A stretch of 64,000 nt of DNA from Roseofilum reptotaenium CS-1145 (GTDB lineage Bacteria; Cyanobacteriota; Cyanobacteriia; Cyanobacteriales; Desertifilaceae): positions 37,079 to 101,078 of the forward strand of contig NZ_JAQMUE010000105.1 of the NCBI RefSeq assembly GCF_028330985.1. Reading direction: 5' to 3'. Shown here piece by piece: positions 58,141-64,000 of the stretch. A program made the translations under genes and the position numbers. The notes under the pieces were generated by a model. That model did no database searches. It saw only the letters and a program-made list of their open reading frames with translations, and was not told where the DNA came from. Position 1 is the stretch's first letter, and each line of letters starts with the position of its first letter.

Positions 58141-58965
58141 ATGAATCCTCAACCCCGCAAACGCTTTGCTCAACATTGGCTTAACAGTGAAGCCATTCTA
58201 CATAAAATCATTCAAGCATCGGATTTAGAAGCCACAGATAGAGTATTAGAAATTGGCCCAGGAACCGGTATTTTAACTCGTCAATTAATTTCCCATGCAC
58301 AAGCTGTTGTTTCTGTGGAAATTGACCGGGATCTGTGTAAAAAGCTGATCAAAAAATTAGGAGACTCTCAAAACTTTATGCTCTTACAAGGGGATATCCT
58401 TTCCTTAGAGTTAGAAGCTCTCCTTTCCACCTATCCCTTGTTTCAAAACCCTAATAAAGTAGTAGCTAATATTCCCTACAATATTACCGGCCCGATTTTA
58501 GAAAAACTCTTGGGAAAAATTGCTTCTCCAGTTCCCAAAACCTACGAGAGTATTGTCCTCTTGGTACAAAAAGAAGTAGCCGATCGCCTAGTAGCAAGAC
58601 CGAGTACCAAAGCCTTTGGGGCCTTATCAGTTCGCGTGCAATATTTAGCTCATTGTGAACTCATTTGTCCTGTCCCACCAAAAGCCTTTTATCCCCCTCC
58701 TAAAGTTGAATCTGCCGTGATTCGCTTAACTCCCAGAACTCTGGAAAAACTGGCCTTCAACCCCCGTCATTTAGAACAAATTGTAACTCTTGGCTTTTCC
58801 TCGAAACGAAAAATGTTACACAATAATCTCAAATCGAGGATTGAGAGCAATCGCCTGACTCCCATTCTAGAACAACTTGACATTAACCCTCAAGCTCGCG
58901 CTGAAGATCTGAGCCTGGAAAATTGGGTTAATCTGAGTAATGTCTTACAAGAGAGTTCCTTATAA
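58141..58965 (+). CDS. rsmA: 16S rRNA (adenine(1518)/(1519)-N6)-dimethyltransferase
   Basis: 274 residues; dimethylates two adjacent adenosines in the 3' hairpin of 16S rRNA. The start QPRKRFAQHWLNSEAILHKI is the family's R-K-R-F-x-Q-H-x-L form. SAM motif I is VLEIGPGTGILT (about 39-50), and the catalytic motif IV is NIPYNITGPIL (about 110-120). The C-terminal part has PPPKVESAVIRL, then FSSKRKMLHNNLKS. Also called ksgA. The end overlaps the convergent thioesterase gene by six bases. Confidence 0.95.
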   Translation: MNPQPRKRFAQHWLNSEAILHKIIQASDLEATDRVLEIGPGTGILTRQLISHAQAVVSVEIDRDLCKKLIKKLGDSQNFMLLQGDILSLELEALLSTYPLFQNPNKVVANIPYNITGPILEKLLGKIASPVPKTYESIVLLVQKEVADRLVARPSTKAFGALSVRVQYLAHCELICPVPPKAFYPPPKVESAVIRLTPRTLEKLAFNPRHLEQIVTLGFSSKRKMLHNNLKSRIESNRLTPILEQLDINPQARAEDLSLENWVNLSNVLQESSL

Positions 58966-59718
58966 ACGACAATTGAGTTGTTCAAAGATCGGCTTTAATA
59001 ATAGCTCAGGATCATCCTTGAAAAACATATGACCGCCCTCAAACAGGTTTAATTTAAATTTTCCTGAAGTATGCTGATTCCATTGCTCAAACTGTTCTGG
59101 CGTAGCTACAGTATCATTCATCCCCCCAAACATCGAGATCGGCAAATCCAATGGTGGCTCTAATTGATACTGATATTGTTCATTGACGGTTAAATCTGAA
59201 CGAAAAATGGGTAAAAACAACTCCATTAAATCTGAGTTTTGTAGAACCCCCTCCGGTGTCCCTCCATATTCACGCAATGCTTCAATCAAACTAGAATCTG
59301 GTTGGGAACACAGATGATTCTCTATCGGAATATGTGCGGCACGGCGACCACACATAAATAAATGTTCCGGTAAAACCGAACATTGGCGACGCAGTTCACG
59401 GGTGAGTTCAAACGCAATTAAGGCTCCCAAACTATGACCAAAAAATGTGAATTTACCTAACTCTAAATGAGGAATAATAGCTTTAGCAAGGGACTTAATT
59501 AATGGATCTAATTGGGTGAAGCAAGGTTCTTTTAAGCGATGTTCTCGCCCTGGCAATTGAATCGCTAGAATTTCAATTTCCGACGAGCTATAGGTTAACC
59601 AAGGACGAAATAAAAAAGCGCCTGCTCCTGCGGGAGGAAAACAAAACAGACGTAACGGAGCATCAAATCGCTTAGGAGCAGAAATAACCCAGGGGGTTGA
59701 TGGATGAGAGACGACCAT
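58960..59718 (-). CDS. Type II thioesterase (GrsT/RifR-like)
   Basis: 252 residues, alpha/beta hydrolase. RLFCFPPAGAGAFLFRPW is the typical oxyanion-loop start, FFGHSLGALIAFELTREL holds the nucleophile (Ser96), FGGMNDTVATPEQFEQW the Asp, and FEGGHMFF the His. These enzymes remove wrong acyl groups from carrier proteins in PKS and NRPS systems. No PKS or NRPS is in the window; the only carrier protein is the ACP of the acyl operon 33 kb away. Either that ACP or an outside cluster could be its target. It converges on rsmA with a six-base overlap. Confidence 0.88.
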   Translation of the reverse strand: MVVSHPSTPWVISAPKRFDAPLRLFCFPPAGAGAFLFRPWLTYSSSEIEILAIQLPGREHRLKEPCFTQLDPLIKSLAKAIIPHLELGKFTFFGHSLGALIAFELTRELRRQCSVLPEHLFMCGRRAAHIPIENHLCSQPDSSLIEALREYGGTPEGVLQNSDLMELFLPIFRSDLTVNEQYQYQLEPPLDLPISMFGGMNDTVATPEQFEQWNQHTSGKFKLNLFEGGHMFFKDDPELLLKPIFEQLNCRL

Positions 59719-59941
59719 ACAATAAACTCAGATTGAACAACCACAGGGCGATCGGCGATCGGACAACCCAATCTATATCGATCTCGTTGAATTGTACCGT
59801 AGAATACCCGATCTAACGGATAAACCTTTGTTTCTTGTGATGTCTTCCCTTCCCTAGATTCTCTGAACTCCTTTAAGATAGAGAGATAGTCCTCAGTGCT
59901 TCCCAGTAAGCATTAGATCAGAAAATCAATGGGTTACAGTA

Positions 59942-61861
59942 ATGGCAGATAGCAATAGGACAAACCCTGAAGAGAGCGCGATTCTCAGTTACAAAACCAG
60001 CAAAATCCTGGTGGTTGATGATGTACCTGAAAACCTGCGCTTGCTGAAAACTCTACTGAAAAATGAAGGATATGATGTACGATTCGCCCCTAATGCTAAA
60101 TTCGCCTTAGCGAGTCTCACTCAATTTGTCCCGGATTTAATTCTCCTGGATATCATGATGCCAGAAATGGACGGATATACTCTCTGTGAACAATTAAAAC
60201 GTAATCCCGAAACCCAAAAAATACCTGTTATTTTTTTGACCGCCTTAAATGAAGGAGCAGATAAAGTAAAAGGGTTTGAAGTAGGAGCAGTAGATTATAT
60301 TACTAAACCATTTCAGGGTGAAGAGGTCTTGGCGCGAGTAGCCCATCACTTAAAGTTAACTCAGTTAAACCTCCAACTTCAAGAAAAAAACCAAATTTTA
60401 CTCCAGAAAAACCATCAACTCCAAGAAGCAGAGCGAGAAACGCGACTCTTGTTAGAAGTCACTCAATATTTAACCCAAGCCTCTACCTGGGAAAAGGCCA
60501 TTACCCAAATCATCAAAAGTATTTGCGATCGCATTTTCTGGGATTATGGAGAAGCCTGGTTACCCCAGGAGGACACCCAAACCTTATCCTATCTTCCCAA
60601 TCCCTTCGTTACTCATCCGACGCTTAAACCCTTTTGTCAACTCAGTTCTACCTTAGAGTTCCAAGCCGGAGAAGGGCTACCTGGAAAAATCTGGCAGAAT
60701 CAGACTCTAGAATGGATTCAAGATATTACTCAAGCCCCTGAAGAATTATATACGCGGCAATCCTTAGCCCTTCAAATTGGCTTAAAATGCGCCTTTGGTA
60801 TGCCCATTTTAGTCAACCAAAAGGTGATGGCAATTCTAGTCTTTTACCAAAGTCAAATCACCCCTTGTCAACTAAATATCGTTGCCCTCGTTCAGGCGAT
60901 CGCCAGCCAAATCAGTTTCCTGATCCAACGTAAACAAAGTGAACTGCAACTTCAACAGCAAGCCCAAGATCTCGCCCAAGCGCTTCACCAACTGAAAACT
61001 ACTCAAATCCAACTGATCCAAAGTGAAAAAATGTCTAGCCTAGGGCAACTCGTGGCTGGAATATCCCATGAAATCAACAACCCAGTAAACTTTATTGCGG
61101 GCAACATCGACCACCTAGAAAGCTACATCCACGATCTGATTCAAGTGTATTATGCTTATCAACAATCCTATCCTGTACCTTCTTCTTCCTTAACTGAACT
61201 CATTGCCGATCTAGAACTCGACTTTACCCTAACTGACTTACCCAATGTCATCCTGTCTATGAAAAGCGGAACCGAAAGAATCACCAAAATTGTTAACTCA
61301 TTACGTCGGTTCGCCCATTTAGATGAATCTCAACTCAAAACCGTAGACATTCATGATGAAATTGAAAGTGTACTTACAATCTTAAATAATCGCCTCAAAC
61401 TCCAGTCTTCTCCAGACATGAGTCCAGTTAATATCTCCGAAATCCAAGTCGAACGAGATTATGGTCAATTGCCCAAACTCGACTGCTTTGCGGGAGACCT
61501 CAATCAAGCCTTTATGCAAATCCTGATGAACGGTATTGATGCCCTACAGGAAAGATATCACGGGGAAAAAGAACAGCCTAATTTTCCCTATAGTCTGGCG
61601 ATTAAAACCCAATGGATTCAGGATTTATCTCAAGTACAAATCCAGATTAGTGACAATGGAATGGGGATTCCAGCAAATATTAAACCTCGCATTTTTGATC
61701 CCTTCTTTACCACTAAACCCGTCGGTAAGGGAACTGGGATGGGAATGGCCATCAGCTATCAAATTATTGTCGAAAAACATGGGGGTAGCCTTAAATGTCT
61801 AGATACTCCAGGCCACACTACCTTTGCGATCGCTCTTCCTCAACGGCCCAAAAAACAGTAA
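59942..61861 (+). CDS. Response regulator fused to GAF and histidine kinase
   Basis: 639 residues. An N-terminal receiver domain (20-135) has phospho-acceptor Asp70 in LILLDIMMPEMDG and a conserved Lys in DYITKPF. A coiled coil (about 140-175, LQEKNQILLQKNHQLQEAERE) leads into a GAF domain (about 175-330, GEGLPGKIWQNQTLEWIQDI). HisKA follows with VAGISHEINNPVNFIAGNIDHL (His about 375), then HATPase_c with ILMNGIDAL, DNGMGIPANIKPRIFDPFFTTKPVGKGTGMGMAISYQI. No membrane segment, so it is a cytoplasmic phosphorelay component. The input signal and output partner are unknown. The H-E-I-N-N-P kinase core is common in cyanobacterial kinases. Confidence 0.93.
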   Translation: MADSNRTNPEESAILSYKTSKILVVDDVPENLRLLKTLLKNEGYDVRFAPNAKFALASLTQFVPDLILLDIMMPEMDGYTLCEQLKRNPETQKIPVIFLTALNEGADKVKGFEVGAVDYITKPFQGEEVLARVAHHLKLTQLNLQLQEKNQILLQKNHQLQEAERETRLLLEVTQYLTQASTWEKAITQIIKSICDRIFWDYGEAWLPQEDTQTLSYLPNPFVTHPTLKPFCQLSSTLEFQAGEGLPGKIWQNQTLEWIQDITQAPEELYTRQSLALQIGLKCAFGMPILVNQKVMAILVFYQSQITPCQLNIVALVQAIASQISFLIQRKQSELQLQQQAQDLAQALHQLKTTQIQLIQSEKMSSLGQLVAGISHEINNPVNFIAGNIDHLESYIHDLIQVYYAYQQSYPVPSSSLTELIADLELDFTLTDLPNVILSMKSGTERITKIVNSLRRFAHLDESQLKTVDIHDEIESVLTILNNRLKLQSSPDMSPVNISEIQVERDYGQLPKLDCFAGDLNQAFMQILMNGIDALQERYHGEKEQPNFPYSLAIKTQWIQDLSQVQIQISDNGMGIPANIKPRIFDPFFTTKPVGKGTGMGMAISYQIIVEKHGGSLKCLDTPGHTTFAIALPQRPKKQ

Positions 61862-61887
61862 CTTAGGCTGTGGGAAGTTTGGTAGAT

Positions 61888-61979
61888 ACTGCTTCTCTCT
61901 TCTAGAGGAGTACACCTTGAAGCCTTAGACCCTAATCAATACAAGCTATTTCCTATTCCCTAGCGCGAAGCCCTCTATG
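61888..61979. repeat. Interspersed repeat, family B copy 3
   Basis: TGCTTCTCTCTTCTAGAGGAGTACA-CCTTGAAGCCTTAGACCCTAA ... ACAAGCTATTTCCTATTCCCTAGCGCGAAGC: the same core as at 27655 and 39527. Followed by a family A-like GCGCCTAGCGCTATA near 62020. Confidence 0.6.
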
Positions 61980-62063
61980 ACCTGATTTTAGAGTTATGCG
62001 ATTCACCTAGCCTAGCGCCTAGCGCTATACTATGGGACTGAGTCAAAAACTAGATCAAACCCT

Positions 62064-62363
62064 ATGGATTGGCAATTATTGAGTTTAAGTTTTGCAGCCG
62101 TATTCTTGTCCGAGTTAGGAGATAAAAGCCAGGTTGCGGCGATCGCCCTCAGTGGCACATCCCGCTCTCCCCGCGCCGTCTTTCTGGGCACAGCGACTGC
62201 TCTATTATTAGCCAGTTTTCTTGGGGTAATGGTCGGTGAAGGAACCGCCGCCATCTTACCGACCAAGCTATTAAAGGCGATCGCCGCCCTCGGATTCGCC
62301 ATCATGGCCGTACGTTTACTCTGGCCCCAAGAAGATATCCCTCAAGACTTTGATTCCGATTAG
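62064..62363 (+). CDS. GDT1/TMEM165 (UPF0016) half-size membrane protein
   Basis: 99 residues with three hydrophobic segments and one copy of the family motif, AVFLSELGDKSQVAAIALS (E-L-G-D-K-S at about 17-22). The full family has two such repeats in about 200 residues and exports Mn2+ or Ca2+. Cyanobacteria either have the full form or two half-size proteins encoded side by side that pair. Only one half is encoded here, directly next to an HD-protein gene on the other strand. The ATG is near a family A-like repeat. It is a probable cation transporter subunit that needs homodimerisation or a partner elsewhere. Confidence 0.85.
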   Translation: MDWQLLSLSFAAVFLSELGDKSQVAAIALSGTSRSPRAVFLGTATALLLASFLGVMVGEGTAAILPTKLLKAIAALGFAIMAVRLLWPQEDIPQDFDSD

Positions 62364-62372
62364 AGTCTCCCC

Positions 62373-63224
62373 TTAAACAATCATCTCCAAAGACGGATTC
62401 GGCTGATGTTCCACCCGGAATACATTCGCGTATAAATTAGCAATCACTTGCTTCCCTTCTTGAGTTAACTCCAGATAACCCAGTCCCTCCTTAATATAGG
62501 GAAACACTCCATGCCAATAAAACTTAGGATAATTATTGCGTAAATCCTCTGGATGACGATACTTGAGAGCCTTAGCCGCTCCCGTTTCCAAAAACTCATA
62601 ATAGAGAGCGCTAATTTTTTGCAAATATCGAGGATCGCTCAATTGGCCAATCAAATCCGCTGCCCGAATTAATCCCGGATAATCACTGGTCGTTTGATGG
62701 TCGCTATCATTGGGAACCGGAAAGCGAGTCAACTCAATATTGCGCTTAATTACATCCGCATCAATTAACTTATGACCGCCAAACCGTTCCTCAATAAACA
62801 ACTTTCCCCGGTCTACATGATAGGGGGTCATACTGGCATCTGAAGCCCCTGGAGGTAAAGAAACCATCGCCCCATCCTTACCCGTCGCATAAAGACCTTC
62901 TTGATCTTGGCGGCAAACCCCACGCACATAGCCAATATCGTGACAGAGCAGAGAAATAATAAAATGTAACCAATCTTCGCAAGACACCCCGCCTTCTCGG
63001 ATATGTCGTCCTCGAATGACCTCTTGACCAACCAAGGTCACTAAAATCGTGTGTTCTACATTATGGTATAGCGCATCACTATTAGCGATATTTTCCAAGG
63101 CCATATTAGCTGCCCAACCAATAATATCTTCATAGTCATGTTTCCAGCCGCCGTAGGTACGACGATATCCTTCTTGAACTTGCTCAACAAAATGGTTAAT
63201 GAGAATTTCTGTAGTGTTTAACAT
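62373..63224 (-). CDS. HD-domain metalloprotein (Npun_R2479 family)
   Basis: 283 residues; a cyanobacterial HD phosphohydrolase-like protein. Metal-binding positions are in ALYHNVEHTILVTLVGQ, the HD of ISLLCHDIGYVRGVC (with the typical Arg/Cys extension) and PYHVDRGKLFIEERF, and a later Asp in IRAADLIGQLSD. The substrate is unknown; the fold hydrolyses phosphate esters of nucleotides. AGGGACATC lies ahead of the ATG (63224). It is divergent from ssrA with 162 bases between, and converges on the GDT1-like gene with nine bases between the stops. Confidence 0.85.
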   Translation of the reverse strand: MLNTTEILINHFVEQVQEGYRRTYGGWKHDYEDIIGWAANMALENIANSDALYHNVEHTILVTLVGQEVIRGRHIREGGVSCEDWLHFIISLLCHDIGYVRGVCRQDQEGLYATGKDGAMVSLPPGASDASMTPYHVDRGKLFIEERFGGHKLIDADVIKRNIELTRFPVPNDSDHQTTSDYPGLIRAADLIGQLSDPRYLQKISALYYEFLETGAAKALKYRHPEDLRNNYPKFYWHGVFPYIKEGLGYLELTQEGKQVIANLYANVFRVEHQPNPSLEMIV

Positions 63225-63386
63225 GATGTCCCTGGCTAGACCGTTCTGGAACCTTGATCAATAAACTTGGTGTCGTTTCTTTATTGTAGATGCTAACAGA
63301 TGTCCTCTGGATAAATTTGGCCGTTTAGCGGTTGCTGGGGTTATAATTGGGTTAAGTGTTCATGATCTGTTTCTTGAATCACGCAC

Positions 63387-63772
63387 GGGGCTGTAATGGT
63401 TTCGACGGGATAGTGAAAGCTGTTCTGTGATGCAAGCCGAGAGTGAGTCCCCTCTCGTAAATCAAGGCTCAAACTAAATGTAACTGCGAACAACATCGTT
63501 CCTTTCGCTCGTAAGGCTGCTGCTGTAGCCTAAATCTAGCCTCAAACAGGCGCGAGCCATCATAGTCCGACTCCGTTAAGGTCTATGGTGAAACCCCAAC
63601 GGATGCTCCCTAAAACAGCTTCTAGTCAATTGAAGGGCTAAGACTTTACTAGAAATCCCCACCATTCGGGGTCAAGAATGGTTCCTGCCCAGAGGATTGA
63701 GATGGGATAAGCTTGTGAATGAACAGAGAGTAATAGCTATTGCGGACGGCAGTTCGATTCTGCCCAGCTCCA
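63387..63772 (+). ncRNA. ssrA: Transfer-messenger RNA (tmRNA)
   Basis: The 5' end GGGGCTGTAATGGTTTCGACGGG is the hallmark tRNA-like start, and the 3' end GCAGTTCGATTCTGCCCAGCTCCA forms the T-arm and acceptor strand; CCA is not encoded. The tag frame, GCG at 63486-63488 through TAA at 63531-63533, reads ANNIVPFARKAAAVA, the cyanobacterial degradation tag. It rescues stalled ribosomes with SmpB. The gene is uninterrupted, not the permuted two-piece form of some Synechococcus/Prochlorococcus. A TATAAT at 63342-63347 is a possible -10, though no good -35 is seen. Confidence 0.97.
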
Positions 63773-64000
63773 TTAACAATTAACTCCTAAAAGCTTTGCT
63801 GGACAGAGCCTCTCGGCCGTCAGCAATGGCTATTATTTTAAAAATTAAAGAGCGCTACACCTAATTTGCACCTAAACTCATCCTACACCACTCCAAAACA
63901 GTGCAGGGTAAATAGGTCATAGAAATGGAGAAAATCTATCCATAGAAGCATTGCCATAGAATACCATCAATACATCAGTCACCTGACCATCACATAAGCA

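Noticed and set aside
63773..64000. A gene or tRNA after ssrA
   Set aside because: No T-arm-like sequence or open frame of convincing character is visible in the last 228 bases. I also saw no tRNA elsewhere, though a covariance search would be needed to be sure.

Overview
The window reads as chromosomal DNA of a cyanobacterium, probably a filamentous one. The evidence is the very frequent HIP1 octamer (GCGATCGC), a photosystem II assembly protein (Psb35-like), a cyanobacterial tmRNA whose tag ends AAAVA, a phosphoribulokinase-like enzyme, an Npun_R2479-type HD protein, and tandem CCCCATT/TTCCCTA short repeats. Housekeeping genes (aroE, rnc, rsmA, radC, tex, glgA, ssrA) alternate with accessory blocks. 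I cannot name the species from sequence alone.

Layout. 1-11 kb: the end of aroE, a Uma2 nuclease, a CyRepA1-type plasmid replication protein, a HEPN/MNT toxin-antitoxin pair and an NB-ARC STAND protein. These are followed by an AT-rich island with a carbamoyltransferase, a glycosyltransferase split over two frames, a GT4 glycosyltransferase and an orphan UPF0175 antitoxin. 11.2-27.4 kb: a sulfotransferase converges on a compact 11-gene minus-strand operon. In transcription order this encodes a fatty acyl-AMP ligase, an acyl-CoA dehydrogenase, an acyl carrier protein, MBOAT, SGNH, an NDH-2-like reductase, HTTM-DCC, a second MBOAT, a second SGNH, a VTT membrane protein and an FG-GAP/ASPIC protein. 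It has a good sigma70-type promoter with a palindrome in its spacer. I consider this operon the best candidate for an undescribed system. It has the logic of the Dlt pathway (adenylate, load a carrier, MBOAT, SGNH) but uses a fatty acid, and it contains a redox module that could be quinone-linked.

27.7-36.3 kb: a partial contractile injection system (AAA+ ATPase, Pvc16-like cap protein, sheath, three tube proteins, two small tail-assembly-like paralogues and a DUF6760-like protein without a normal start codon). No baseplate, spike or tape-measure genes are present, so the rest must lie elsewhere. 36.6-39.5 kb: rnc, a Gfo/Idh/MocA oxidoreductase and a zinc alcohol dehydrogenase. 39.6-45 kb: a second NB-ARC paralogue, an unrecognised exported protein, and a cluster of toxin-antitoxin modules in which two different PIN-type toxins each carry one in-frame TAA while their antitoxins are intact.

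45-64 kb: polyamine ABC transporter genes (potA, potD, potB, no potC), psb35, glgA, a cupin, a phosphoribulokinase paralogue, radC, tex, a GST, an unclassified glycosyltransferase-like protein, rsmA, a type II thioesterase, a response regulator/histidine kinase, a half-size GDT1 protein, an HD protein and ssrA. Several families of short interspersed repeats are scattered between genes throughout.
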